DNA from: Muribaculum sp.
GTDB taxonomy: Bacteria > Bacteroidota > Bacteroidia > Bacteroidales > Muribaculaceae
Reading direction: 5' to 3'
Assembly: GCA_009775095.1 (NCBI GenBank)
Contig: VSOZ01000006.1
Coordinates: 62,001-126,000 of the forward strand
Length of the DNA: 64,000 bases
Below, piece by piece: positions 31,895-42,200 of the stretch (position 1 is its first letter; each line of letters begins with the position of its first letter). The notes under the pieces are model-generated. The model had not been told where the DNA came from. It searched no databases and saw only the letters and a list, made by a program, of their open reading frames with translations. The translations under genes were made by a program, and so were the position numbers.

Positions 31895-33070
31895 TCAGCC
31901 TTTTATGACGGCGATAGGGGTGAGGCGTGTGCGTATGCGCACGAGGTCGGATTGGGCGGCCATAACTTCGTCGATGTCTTTGTAGGCACCGGTTGATTCG
32001 TCGAGGTCGGCGCGGCTGCGTACGGCGTGTACTATGCCCATGCTTTCGAGGCGGGTTATCTCTTCTTGGAGCGAAAGAGTGTTGCGGGCTTCCGTGCGCG
32101 ACAATCGCCGGCCCGCTCCGTGTGAGCATGACATGAACGACTCCGGATTGCCAAGTCCCTCGGTTATGTAGGAGCATGTACCTTGCGAGCCGGGTATTAT
32201 GCCTATGGTGCCGGCGGTGGCGAGTGTTGCTCCCTTGCGGTGTACTATGCAGTTCTCGCCGAAGTGATTTTCCCACGCCGCATAATTGTGGGCTATATTG
32301 ATCATGGGTTCAAATCGGGTGTCGGGCATGACATCGCCGATCACTTCCTGAATTCGGTGCATGATGAGTCGGCGGTTGCACAGCGCAAAGGCCACACAGT
32401 ACTCCATCTCGGCCCAATATTGGCTGAACTCTTCGCTTTTTACGGGCAGGATGGGGAGTGCTATCTCCGACGGTACTGACGAGAACCACCTGCGGTTCAG
32501 CATGTCGGCTTTCTGGTTGTAAAATTCGCCTACCTGCTTACCGAGATTGCGTGAGCCGGAGTGGATCATTATCCAGAGATAGCCCTCGTCATCGCGCTGC
32601 AACTCGATGAAGTGATTGCCGCCGCCGAGAGTGCCTAATTGTTTTCGGGCGGCATTTATCTGGCGCGCCACGACAGTTGTTGTGGATTCAATATCGAATC
32701 CTTGCGGCATAAATTCTTCGGACTGTGCGGTCTTGTGTCGGTCGCGTCCGAGGGGTATCTGTTTGCGTATTCCGCGGAGTATGCCTTTGCGCAGTACCTC
32801 CTGTGTCAGTTCATCCACTCTTACGCTTGTCTTGACGGCACACATGCCGCAACCGATGTCGACACCTACGGCGTTGGGTATTACGACGTTCTTTGTGGCG
32901 AGTACTCCGCCGATGGGCATGCCTTTGCCTCCATGGGCGTCGGGCATAAGGGCTATGTGCCGGTATACAAAGGGGAGCTGACAGAGGTTTATTACCTCCT
33001 GACGTCCGTGTTCGTCGAGTTCTGTGACCCAGCTTTTTACCGTTACGTTGTTGATGATTGTTTCGTTCAT
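31895..33070 (-). CDS. rtcB: RtcB family RNA-splicing ligase
   Basis: A 391-residue enzyme that joins RNA 2',3'-cyclic phosphate or 3'-phosphate ends to 5'-OH with GTP and Mn2+. Metal and guanylylation motifs: ALMPDAHGGKGMPIGGVL (about 41-58), VDIGCGMCAV (Cys metal ligand), LGTLGGGNHFIEL (about 146-158), IHSGSRNLGKQ, and SCSHGAGRRLSR with the guanylylated His. It is shorter than E. coli RtcB but within the range of the short bacterial group. A WYL regulator is divergently transcribed, the expected switch for inducible RNA repair. Confidence 0.93.
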   Translation of the reverse strand: MNETIINNVTVKSWVTELDEHGRQEVINLCQLPFVYRHIALMPDAHGGKGMPIGGVLATKNVVIPNAVGVDIGCGMCAVKTSVRVDELTQEVLRKGILRGIRKQIPLGRDRHKTAQSEEFMPQGFDIESTTTVVARQINAARKQLGTLGGGNHFIELQRDDEGYLWIMIHSGSRNLGKQVGEFYNQKADMLNRRWFSSVPSEIALPILPVKSEEFSQYWAEMEYCVAFALCNRRLIMHRIQEVIGDVMPDTRFEPMINIAHNYAAWENHFGENCIVHRKGATLATAGTIGIIPGSQGTCSYITEGLGNPESFMSCSHGAGRRLSRTEARNTLSLQEEITRLESMGIVHAVRSRADLDESTGAYKDIDEVMAAQSDLVRIRTRLTPIAVIKG

Positions 33071-33114
33071 GACATATTGTATTTAATTGTTTATGCCACA
33101 AAGTTGAGGCTTAT

Positions 33115-33157
33115 CTACGCAATGTTTTTGCGTAGTTGAGAAAAAATGATATTTTTG
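33115..33157 (+). promoter_or_regulatory. Operator-like dyad and promoter in the rtcB/WYL intergenic region
   Basis: CTACGCAA (33115-33122) and TTGCGTAG (33128-33135) form a perfect 8-bp inverted repeat. The TTG inside its right arm (33128-33130) is the -33 element for TATTTTTG (33150-33157), with 19 bases between, so a protein on the dyad would block the regulator's own promoter and sits within 60 bases of the rtcB start. Confidence 0.65.
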
Positions 33158-33173
33158 CAAAAAATACATGTAA

Positions 33174-34199
33174 ATGGCTCAAAATAAAAACGCTCTGCTT
33201 CGTTATCGCACGATAGACCGGTGCCTGCGCAACACGGGACGCCGATGGACTCTTCAGGATCTTGTCGATGCTTGTAGCGACGCTTTGTATGAATATGAAG
33301 GTAAGCAGGACTTGGTAAGCACACGCACCGTTCAGCTCGACCTGCAGATGATGCGCTCCGACCGGCTCGGCTATGAAGCACCTATAGAGGTATATGACCG
33401 TAAGTATTATCGCTACTCCGACCCTGAGTACAGTATAAACAACCGGCCTTTGTCGCAACACGACATAGAAGTGCTCAACCGCACTATCGATTTGCTGCGA
33501 CAGTTTGATGAGTTTGACCGTTTTCATGAGATGGCCGATGTCGTCAATCGCCTTCAGGACAAGGTGGCGTCCGCGTCCATGCGCCGCCCGATAGTGGACT
33601 TCGAGCGAAATCCCAATCTTAAAGGACTCGAATACCTAAATCCGTTGTATGATGTCATATCGGCGCGACGGACGGTGACTGTATATTATCAGTCATTCAG
33701 TGCACGCCGTGAATCGGAGTTCATATTATATCCTTATCTTCTTAAGGAATACCGCAATCGCTGGTTTCTGTTTGGATCGCGGGTGGACGACATGGCGCTC
33801 TTTAATCTCGCACTTGACCGTATATCCGGTTTTAAGATAAGGCATGATATTGATTACCGTGAAAATCCGGATTTCGACGCTGATTATTTCAATGACATGG
33901 TAGGCGTGACCAAGCATTCCCGACTGAAAAAAGAGCGGGTTACGCTTCTTGTCGACCGCATTCAGTCAGGCTATATACAAACAAAGCCTATACACTATTC
34001 GCAGCGCGTTGTCGAGCGTAACTCCACTGACGGCTCAATGATTATCGAGATGGACGTTATCGTGAATCCGGAACTTGTATCGGAACTTCTCGGCTTTGGT
34101 AGGGGAGTGCTGGTGTTGTCGCCGCGGTCGCTTGCCGACAAGATGCGTGACATCCATCGAAGTTGCTCGGTGCAGTACAACGCTCCTAAGCCGACATGA
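33174..34199 (+). CDS. WYL-domain transcriptional regulator
   Basis: A 341-residue protein: N-terminal winged helix-turn-helix (about 10-85, with RYRTIDRCLRNTGRRWTLQD) and a WYL domain (about 145-235, with TVYYQSFSARRESEFILYPY and RWFLFGSRVDD), followed by the WCX C-terminal extension (about 255-330). WYL domains sense nucleic-acid or nucleotide ligands and are frequent in defence and RNA-repair loci. Divergent from rtcB with a shared dyad, it is the likely controller of rtcB, analogous in role to RtcR though from another family (inference). Confidence 0.88.
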   Translation: MAQNKNALLRYRTIDRCLRNTGRRWTLQDLVDACSDALYEYEGKQDLVSTRTVQLDLQMMRSDRLGYEAPIEVYDRKYYRYSDPEYSINNRPLSQHDIEVLNRTIDLLRQFDEFDRFHEMADVVNRLQDKVASASMRRPIVDFERNPNLKGLEYLNPLYDVISARRTVTVYYQSFSARRESEFILYPYLLKEYRNRWFLFGSRVDDMALFNLALDRISGFKIRHDIDYRENPDFDADYFNDMVGVTKHSRLKKERVTLLVDRIQSGYIQTKPIHYSQRVVERNSTDGSMIIEMDVIVNPELVSELLGFGRGVLVLSPRSLADKMRDIHRSCSVQYNAPKPT

Positions 34200-34206
34200 T
34201 AGGACT

Positions 34207-34244
34207 GAAAAACAGAAGAGCCACCGCTGAAAAGCGATGACTCT
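34207..34244 (-). terminator. Intrinsic terminator of the ncRNA
   Basis: On the minus strand AGAGTCATCGCT (34233-34244) pairs along 12 bp, including two U-G pairs, with AGCGGTGGCTCT (34217-34228) around a TTTC loop and runs into TCTGTTTTTC. It also lies 18 bases past the WYL stop and may work weakly for that gene. Confidence 0.75.
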
Positions 34245-34478
34245 TTTGTTATAGGACCACACCAAAGGATGCGATGAAACTCCGAATGACAGGATTTGAG
34301 TGCTCGCCGACCTTTGTAATCCGCCTTGGGCATAAATGCCATCACTCCGAAGAGTAATTGGGGCCCGCCATCAGTCAACTAAGCTTGTCTCGGTATTTCA
34401 TAAGTAATTGATGAGTTTCCCAATCAACTTTGATGTGGTAATACTTTCAATCCGGCTCTCTTGCCGTTTGTCTTATAA
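34207..34478 (-). ncRNA. Candidate free-standing structured ncRNA (about 270 nt)
   Basis: A minus-strand unit with a consensus promoter at one end and a terminator at the other and no convincing ORF. The ends pair: TGTTATAAGAC (minus, 34470-34480) with GTCCTATAACA (minus, 34247-34257), one mismatch. Inside are CGGC/GCCG, ATCAA/TTGAT, a GGCAT/ATGCC hairpin and ACTC-TTCG-GAGT with a stable UUCG loop. The terminator stem is complete on the minus strand only, through G-U pairs; on the plus strand the same places are A-C mismatches, so selection is on minus-strand RNA. The closed-ends architecture and size recall 6S RNA, but I cannot confirm that; RNase P, tmRNA and SRP signatures are absent. Confidence 0.65.
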
Positions 34479-34480
34479 CA

Positions 34481-34511
34481 CAAAGGTAGCGATTATTGTT
34501 GAGATTTCCAA
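34481..34511 (-). promoter_or_regulatory. Promoter of the ncRNA
   Basis: Minus-strand TTG (34509-34511) and TACCTTTG (34481-34488), 20 bases apart. The remaining bases up to 34728 are AT-rich and show no gene. Confidence 0.7.
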
Positions 34512-34728
34512 ACAATCGTCCATGATTTTTCATCCTATATGTTTTCTCTTAAATATAATTTAGATCTAAATTAGTCTGAAGTTTGCAATGTGTTGTTTCG
34601 GGGTGTGGACGTAGTGGCGATATGATGCGGAATTGGTGAAAATTATAGCTAAATGTTGTGTTCTTGGTGTATTGGATGGATATTTGTCGCTGTTATTAAT
34701 ATTTTTGAAGAAAAATTTTAAAAAATAG

Positions 34729-34758
34729 TTGGTATTTATATCAAAATGTATAACTTTG
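34729..34758 (+). promoter_or_regulatory. Promoter of dapF-dapL-glnN
   Basis: TTG (34729-34731) and TAACTTTG (34751-34758) with 19 bases between, about 36 bases before the dapF start. Confidence 0.65.
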
Positions 34759-34794
34759 CAATCGGAAATTAATGTTTCATAAAATCGCACGCCG

Positions 34795-35646
34795 ATGGAA
34801 AGTATAAGATTCACTAAAATGCACGGCATCAGCAATGATTACATATATATAAATTGTATGGATCATGAACCTGAACGCCTTGCTGAGCTGTCGGTGGAAA
34901 TGAGCGATCGACACACGGGAGTAGGGGGAGACGGCATTATTCTTATATGCCCCTCTGATAAAGCTGATTTTAAAATGCGTATTTTCAATGCCGACGGCTC
35001 GGAAGCCAAAATGTGTGGCAACGGCAGCCGTTGTGTGGGTAAATATGTGTATGACAACGGGCTGACCGACAAAAAGACTGTAACTCTCGAAACACTTTCC
35101 GGAATCAAAATTTTAAATCTGCATTTAGGCTGCGACGGTAAGGTTGACAAAGTGACTGTAGACATGGGTTCGCCTGAGTTAAATGCCGCAGAAGTGCCTG
35201 TGACGTGTGAGGTGTTGCAGATGATCGATGCACCGGTATCGACATCTGCTGGCACTGTACATCTTACTGCCGTGTCGATGGGAAATCCTCACGGCATTGT
35301 TTTTGTTGATGACCTGCGGCAGGTTGATGTACATGGACTGGGCCGTGAACTTGAACTGCACGATATGTGGCCTGACAGGGCAAATATTGAGTTCGCTCAG
35401 GTATTATCGCCCGATGAAATAGACATGAGGGTATGGGAGCGTGGTAGCGGCGAGACTATGGCCTGCGGTACAGGTGCCTGTGCGGTGGCTGTGGCGGCTG
35501 CGGCGACATCGCGTGCCGCCCGTAGAGTGACCATACATCTGCTTGGGGGCGATCTTGACATCGAGTGGAGTCCTTGCGACGGTCATGTATATATGACTGG
35601 TGGTGCTACTACTGTATTTGACGGAGTATATGACCGTGTGAGTTGA
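34795..35646 (+). CDS. dapF: Diaminopimelate epimerase
   Basis: A 283-residue enzyme converting LL- to meso-diaminopimelate for lysine and peptidoglycan. The two catalytic cysteines are visible: Cys74 in AKMCGNGSRCVG and Cys224 in GETMACGTGACAVAVA. FTKMHGISNDYI at the N-terminus has Ser where many homologues have Gly (GxGND), a small variation. It precedes dapL by 23 bases, so the two consecutive steps from tetrahydrodipicolinate to meso-DAP are encoded together. Confidence 0.96.
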   Translation: MESIRFTKMHGISNDYIYINCMDHEPERLAELSVEMSDRHTGVGGDGIILICPSDKADFKMRIFNADGSEAKMCGNGSRCVGKYVYDNGLTDKKTVTLETLSGIKILNLHLGCDGKVDKVTVDMGSPELNAAEVPVTCEVLQMIDAPVSTSAGTVHLTAVSMGNPHGIVFVDDLRQVDVHGLGRELELHDMWPDRANIEFAQVLSPDEIDMRVWERGSGETMACGTGACAVAVAAAATSRAARRVTIHLLGGDLDIEWSPCDGHVYMTGGATTVFDGVYDRVS

Positions 35647-35669
35647 AGGTAAAAAAGATTGAAGGTACA

Positions 35670-36902
35670 ATGATAAAGGTAAACGACAATTTCTGCAAGC
35701 TTCCTGCAAGCTATCTGTTTTCAGAAGTAGCGAAGCGTATCGAGGCATTTCGTCGGCAGAATCCCGGGACGGAGATAATCAGGATGGGTATAGGCGATGT
35801 CACCTCACCTATATGCGCCGCTGCGGTGAGGGCTATGAAACAGGCTGCTGACGACCAGTCGCGAAAGGAGACGTTTCACGGTTATGGCCCGGAGCAAGGT
35901 TATGAATTTTTGCGGGCCAAAATCGCCGAGTATGATTACAAAGCCCGCGGTATAGATATTGCGGTCGATGAGATATTTATAAGTGACGGTGCGAAAAGTG
36001 ACACCGGAAATATAGGAGATATATTATCGCACGGGTGCAAGATTGCGGTGACAGACCCCGTGTATCCCGTATACGTCGACACCAATGTTATGGCCGGACG
36101 TGCCGGCAGCTATGACGGTAATCGCTGGAGCAATATCGAGTACTTGCCGTGTACTGCCGAAAATGGTTTTATTCCGCCGATGCCCGTAGACAATCCGGAT
36201 GTGATATATCTGTGCTATCCGAATAATCCTACCGGAACAACCCTCAGTCGTGATATATTGGCTCAATGGGTCGATTATGCCCGTAGCCACAATGCGCTGA
36301 TCCTTTTCGACTCCGCTTATGAAGCTTATATACGACATGAAGATATACCACACAGTATATATGAGATACCCGGAGCCAAGGAGGTGGCTATCGAGTTTCG
36401 CAGTTACTCGAAAACGGCCGGTTTTACAGGACTGCGATGCGGCTATACGGTAGTGCCCAAGCAGCTGCATGGAGTTGACGCTAACGGTCACTCTGTATCG
36501 CTCAACGCTTTGTGGAACCGTCGTCAATGTACCAAATTCAACGGGGCCAGTTATATAATACAGCGCGCCGCCGAGGCTTTGTATACCGACGAAGGTCGCC
36601 GTGAAGTAAAAGAGACGATAGACTACTATATGCGTAATGCCGCCGTTTTACGTGCCGGGGTGCGTGCTGCCGGACTTGATGTATATGGCGGAGAGGATGC
36701 TCCTTATATATGGATAAAGACTCCCGACGGAGTATCGTCATGGGAGTTTTTCGACATATTGCTCAAAGAGTGTAATGTGGCCGGAACTCCGGGCTCCGGA
36801 TTCGGGCCTGCCGGTGAGGGGTATTTTCGTCTTACGGCATTTGGCCGTTATGAAGATACGATGAAAGCCGTTGAGCGTCTGAAACGATTTAATGTGAAAT
36901 AA
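35670..36902 (+). CDS. dapL: LL-diaminopimelate aminotransferase
   Basis: A 410-residue PLP enzyme (fold type I), the usual DapL length when started at ATG 35670; an in-frame TTG at 35643 is rejected. Signatures: RMGIGDVTSPIC, FHGYGPEQGYEFLRAKIAEY, YPNNPTGTTLS (substrate carboxylate/PLP Asn), DSAYEAYI, the PLP Lys in EFRSYSKTAGFTGLRCGY (about 242-259), and GSGFGPAGEGYFRLTAFG near the end. It makes LL-DAP directly from tetrahydrodipicolinate with glutamate as amino donor, bypassing DapD/C/E, which fits the adjoining nitrogen-assimilation genes. Confidence 0.96.
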   Translation: MIKVNDNFCKLPASYLFSEVAKRIEAFRRQNPGTEIIRMGIGDVTSPICAAAVRAMKQAADDQSRKETFHGYGPEQGYEFLRAKIAEYDYKARGIDIAVDEIFISDGAKSDTGNIGDILSHGCKIAVTDPVYPVYVDTNVMAGRAGSYDGNRWSNIEYLPCTAENGFIPPMPVDNPDVIYLCYPNNPTGTTLSRDILAQWVDYARSHNALILFDSAYEAYIRHEDIPHSIYEIPGAKEVAIEFRSYSKTAGFTGLRCGYTVVPKQLHGVDANGHSVSLNALWNRRQCTKFNGASYIIQRAAEALYTDEGRREVKETIDYYMRNAAVLRAGVRAAGLDVYGGEDAPYIWIKTPDGVSSWEFFDILLKECNVAGTPGSGFGPAGEGYFRLTAFGRYEDTMKAVERLKRFNVK

Positions 36903-36923
36903 TCACTGTTATATTAATATATT

Positions 36924-39113
36924 ATGTCAAAGTTGAGATTTAAAGTTGTGGAAGAGGCTTTTGACCGAAAAGCCATGCCTGTTGATATTCCTGCCGAGCG
37001 CCCGGAGCAATATTACGGCAAGTATGTGTTCAACCGTCAGAAGATGTTTGAATATCTTCCCAAAAACACCTATGATGCGCTTGTCGATGCCATCGACAAC
37101 AAAAAAGCCCTTTCCCGTGAAGTGGCCGACAGTGTGGCTGCGGGCATGAAGCAATGGGCTATCGACAATGGTGCCCGCCATTACACCCATTGGTTCCATC
37201 CTCTTACCGACGGTACTGCCGAGAAGCACGATGCTTTTATCGAGCATGACGGCAAGGGAGGTGTGGTTGAACAGTTTACAGGAAAATTGCTCGTGCAGCA
37301 GGAGCCTGATGCATCGAGTTTCCCTAACGGCGGTATACGTAACACCTTTGAGGCACGAGGTTATTCCGCATGGGATATATCGTCGCCCGCGTTTATAATG
37401 GACAAGACTCTGTGTATACCTACGATATTTATATCATATACCGGCGAATCGCTTGATTACAAGACTCCGCTTCTGCGTGCACTGAACAGTGTTGATAAAG
37501 CCGCCACGGCAGTCGCACAGTATTTTGATCCGGAGGTGAAGCATGTAAATTCATATCTCGGATGGGAGCAGGAGTATTTCCTTGTAGATAAAGCTCTTTA
37601 TTCGGCACGTCCTGATTTGGTCATGACCGGACGTACTCTTATGGGACACGAAAGTGCGAAAAACCAGCAGCTTGAAGACCATTATTTCGGCGCAATACCG
37701 TCACGTGTTGAAGCATTTATGCTTGACCTTGAAATTGAATGTCATAAGCTCGGTATCCCTGCAAAGACCCGCCATAATGAAGTGGCTCCCAACCAGTTTG
37801 AACTTGCTCCCATATATGAGGAGACCAATCTTGCAAATGACCATAACCTGCTGTTGATGTCGCTTATGGCCGAGGTGGCGCGTCGTCACAACTTCCGTGT
37901 ACTGCTTCATGAAAAGCCTTTCTCCGGTATTAACGGTTCGGGCAAGCATAACAACTGGAGCCTCGGCACCGATAAGGGTGTGTTGCTATTTGCCCCGGGC
38001 AAAACCCCTATGGCCAATTTGCAGTTTATAACTTTTGTCGCCAACGTCATGGCTGCCGTGTATCGTCATAACGGAGTACTTAAAGCCTCTATACAATCGG
38101 CTACAAACGCCCACCGTCTTGGCGCCAACGAAGCACCGCCTGCAATTATATCAATATTTGTAGGAAGTCAGCTTGCCGAAATACTTGACCGTCTTGAAAA
38201 CAGCGACAGCGACGAACTGATAAGTCTTGCGGGTAAAAAGGGTATGAAACTCGATCTTGACCAGATACCCGAAATTGTCGTGGACAATACCGACCGTAAC
38301 CGTACATCGCCGTTTGCCTTCACCGGTAACCGTTTTGAATTCCGTGCCGTTGGCTCATCGGCCAACTGTGCGTCGGCCATGATAGCTCTGAATGCTGCAG
38401 TGGCTGAACAGTTGTATGACTTCAAAAAGAAAATCGACGCACGTCTTGAGCGCGGAGAGGACCTCAATCATGCTTTATTGAGTGAGATAAAGGAGATAAT
38501 AAAATACTCCAAGGCCATACACTTTGACGGCAACGGCTACAGTGACGAGTGGAAGGAAGAAGCGGCACGCCGCGGACTCGACTGCGAGACTTCGGTGCCC
38601 AAGATTTTTGACGCTTATCTAAGTAAGTCATCTGTCGATATGTTTACATCAACCGGAGTATTCTCGGAAGTCGAGCTTAAGGCTCGCAATGAGGTGAAGT
38701 GGGAGATGTATACTAAAAAGATCCAGATTGAGGCACGTGTACTCGGTGACCTTGCCGTAAATCATGTGATACCGGTGGCTATACGTTACCAGTCTGTACT
38801 TACTGATAACGTATTTAAACTGAAGTCTCTGTTCCCCAATGAAAAGGGCGACAAACTTGCTCAGCTTGACCTCGATACCATTGAGCGTATGTCAACTCAC
38901 ATGGCCATAATCATGGAAGAGGTGAAGAAGATGGTAAACGCCCGCAAGGCAGCCAATCGTATTGAGGATGAGCGTGAAAAAGCTATCGCATATCATGATA
39001 ATGTGGTTCCCTGCATGGATGTCATCCGTTATCATATCGACAAACTTGAGCTTATGGTTGATGACGAGATGTGGCCGCTTCCCAAATATCGCGAACTCTT
39101 GTTTATTCGCTAA
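36924..39113 (+). CDS. glnN: Glutamine synthetase, type III
   Basis: A 729-residue GSIII, the long form typical of Bacteroidetes, which makes glutamine from glutamate, ammonia and ATP. The N-terminal GSIII-specific domain includes ARHYTHWFHPLTDGTAEKHD (about 79-98); the catalytic core has GWEQEYFLVD, KTRHNEVAPNQFELAPIYEE and FRVLLHEKPFSGINGSGKHN, and later NRTSPFAFTGNRFEFRAVGS. It follows dapL by 21 bases, and a strong terminator follows it. Confidence 0.96.
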   Translation: MSKLRFKVVEEAFDRKAMPVDIPAERPEQYYGKYVFNRQKMFEYLPKNTYDALVDAIDNKKALSREVADSVAAGMKQWAIDNGARHYTHWFHPLTDGTAEKHDAFIEHDGKGGVVEQFTGKLLVQQEPDASSFPNGGIRNTFEARGYSAWDISSPAFIMDKTLCIPTIFISYTGESLDYKTPLLRALNSVDKAATAVAQYFDPEVKHVNSYLGWEQEYFLVDKALYSARPDLVMTGRTLMGHESAKNQQLEDHYFGAIPSRVEAFMLDLEIECHKLGIPAKTRHNEVAPNQFELAPIYEETNLANDHNLLLMSLMAEVARRHNFRVLLHEKPFSGINGSGKHNNWSLGTDKGVLLFAPGKTPMANLQFITFVANVMAAVYRHNGVLKASIQSATNAHRLGANEAPPAIISIFVGSQLAEILDRLENSDSDELISLAGKKGMKLDLDQIPEIVVDNTDRNRTSPFAFTGNRFEFRAVGSSANCASAMIALNAAVAEQLYDFKKKIDARLERGEDLNHALLSEIKEIIKYSKAIHFDGNGYSDEWKEEAARRGLDCETSVPKIFDAYLSKSSVDMFTSTGVFSEVELKARNEVKWEMYTKKIQIEARVLGDLAVNHVIPVAIRYQSVLTDNVFKLKSLFPNEKGDKLAQLDLDTIERMSTHMAIIMEEVKKMVNARKAANRIEDEREKAIAYHDNVVPCMDVIRYHIDKLELMVDDEMWPLPKYRELLFIR

Positions 39114-39142
39114 TATAACAATAAACGACTTTTTATCTTAAG

Positions 39143-39191
39143 GCGTGTGCCGTCATTGTCAGACAAGGCACTGAGGCACACGCTATTTTTT
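39143..39191 (+). terminator. Intrinsic terminator after glnN
   Basis: GCGTGTGCC (39143-39151) pairs perfectly with GGCACACGC (39175-39183), followed by TATTTTTT. It separates the dapF-dapL-glnN unit from gltB. Confidence 0.9.
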
Positions 39192-39212
39192 ATAATTAAA
39201 TAGGGCTTATAT

Positions 39213-42200
39213 ATGCATTATCCTATTACGCATGTCCCTGACGGCCTCTATGATCCACGCTATGAACATGATGCCTGCGGCGTGGGGTTGCTTGTAAATA
39301 TCAGGGGGATTAAATCGCATCAGCTTGTTGAAAAAGGACTACAGGTACTTGAACACATGGTGCACCGCGGTGCCGAAGGCGCTGATCCGAAAACGGGCGA
39401 CGGTGCCGGTATCATGGTTCAGATACCGCATGAATTTATATTATTGCAAGGTATCGCCGTGCCTGAAAAGAGCCGATATGGTACCGGATTGATTTTTCTG
39501 CCTCACGATGATGACACACGCCAGATAATACTTGACATAATCCAGCGTGAGGCTATGGAAGCCGGACTTTCACTCATTGCTGTAAGGGATGTGCCTGTCA
39601 ACAATGAGCAACTCGGTGTTGTGGCCCGGGAGGCCGAGCCTGTAATAAAACAGATATTTATAGCCGATGAGAGGACTAATGATGATCTTGAACCGCGTTT
39701 ATACATGTTGCGCCGCCGCATAGAGAAGAAGATTGCCGCTTCGACGCTTGAAGGTAAGGAGGCGTTTTATATCGTTTCATTGTCCTCGCGTATTATCGTG
39801 TATAAAGGTATGCTGTCGAGCCTGCAGTTGCGCTATTATTTCCCCGATCTGATGAATCCACACTTCACTACGGGTATGGCGCTTGTGCATTCGCGCTTCA
39901 GTACCAATACATTTCCTACATGGTCTCTTGCCCAGCCGTTCCGTATGCTCGGACACAACGGTGAGATCAATACCATTCAGGGCAACCGCATGTGGATGAA
40001 AGCTCGTGAGTGTGTATTGCATCCGTCGGTGTTCGGTGATGTGGATGTGACTCCCATCATTCAGCCCGGGATGAGTGACTCGGCCTCACTTGATAATGTA
40101 CTTGAATATTTTGTCATGGCGGGAATGAGTCTGCCTCATGCGCTTGCCATGCTCGTGCCCGAATCGTTTAATGATAAAAACCCGATATCGCCGGAGCTGA
40201 AAGCCTTTTACGAGTTTCACTCCATACTTATGGAAGCATGGGACGGCCCGGCTACACTTTTGTTCAGCGACGGACGTTATGCAGGAGGTATGCTTGACCG
40301 TAACGGATTGCGTCCCGCGCGTTACCTTGTGACAAACAACGATACCATGGTGATAGCCTCGGAGATGGGTGTATTGCCGTTTGATGCCTCGGAAGTAAAA
40401 GAGAAAGGACGTCTGCGCCCCGGCAAGATGCTCATGATCGATATGGAGAAAGGGGAGGTATATCATGATGCCGAGTTAAAAGAGAAACTTGCGTCTGAGT
40501 TCCCTTATCGTGACTGGCTGTCGCGAAATCGCATTATACTCGATAAAATAAGCAGTGGACGAAAAGTCGACAACAAGGTCGATGATTTCGCCCGATTGCT
40601 CCATGCGTTTTTCTATCATAGAGAAGAGGTCGAAAAAATCATAACTCCTATGGTAGTTGACGGGAAGGAGCCTGTTAACTCTATGGGTAATGATACTCCG
40701 CTGGCAGTGTTGTCAAAAGAACCACAACTGCTGTTCAACTATTTCCGTCAGCATTTCGCACAAGTTACCAACCCGCCTATAGACCCGCTTCGCGAGGAGC
40801 TTGTTATGAGCCTTGATTCATATATAGGAGCCATTGACATGAACCTTCTTGAACCGAGTCCCGAACTATGCAAGATGGTGTTGCTCAAGCGGCCTATAAT
40901 AACCAATCGTGAACTTGATCTTTTATGCAATCTAAGATACAAGGGCTTCAATACGCGCAAACTGTCGATGACATTTCCCGTTGTCGACGGAGCTGCCGGT
41001 ATGGAGGCGGCCATAGCCCGGTTGTGCGACGAAGCGGAGCGTGCGGTTGACGAGGGTTGCAATTATATTGTCCTTAGCGATAGAGATGTAAATGCCGATA
41101 ACGCTCCTATACCGTCATTGCTTGCCACATCGGCTGTGCATCATCATCTTATCGACAAGAAAAAGCGATTGCAGACAGCTCTTGTCATCGAGACAGCCGA
41201 TGCACGCGAGGTTATGCATTTCGCGCTGTTGTCAGGTTACGGAGCAAGTGCTATAAATCCTTATCTTGCATTTGCCGTTATCAATGACTTGGTAGAGCGC
41301 AGAGAGATTCAGTTGGATTTCCATACGGCCGAGAAAAATTACATCAAGGCAGTCGACAAGGGGTTGCTTAAAGTAATGTCGAAGATGGGCATATCTACGA
41401 TTACAAGCTATAAGGGCGCACAGCTCTTTGAAGCTATAGGTATATCGGATGATATGTCGGCCAAGTATTTCGGCAATACTGTAAGCAAGATTTCAGGCGT
41501 CACTATCGACGAGTTATGCAATGACATCCTAAAGAGTCATAGCGAAGCTTATTCGTCTGATTTTGATGATGACCGTCCGTTGCGTCATTTAGGGCAATAC
41601 TCATTCCGCAAGGATGGCGAGTCACATGCTTGGACACCCGAAGCTATAGCCACATTGCAGCTGGCAACCCGCTTAGGTAGCTACAAGAAATTCAAGGAGT
41701 TCACATCTATTGTCGACAATAAGCCCGAACCTATATTTATCCGCGATTTTCTCGATTTTCGAAAAGGCAATCCGGTGCCTGTAGATGAAGTGGAGCCGGT
41801 AGAGGATATAATGAAGCGTTTTGTTACGGGTGCCATGTCGTTTGGGTCTATAAGCCGTGAGGCTCACGAAGCGCTTGGTATAGCTATGAATGCCATAGGA
41901 GCGAGGAGCAATACCGGAGAGGGCGGTGAAGACCCTGAACGCTTCAAGGTGCGTGATGACGGTTCGTCGGCGCGTTCGGCCATAAAGCAGGTGGCATCGG
42001 GACGTTTTGGTGTAACGGCCGAATATCTTGTAAATGCCGATGAAATACAGATTAAGATAGCGCAGGGAGCCAAGCCCGGCGAAGGCGGTCAGTTGCCCGG
42101 TTTTAAGGTCGATAAGATAATCGCCAAAACCCGACATTCGATACCCGGTATCTCGTTGATATCGCCACCGCCACATCATGATATATATTCTATCGAGGAC

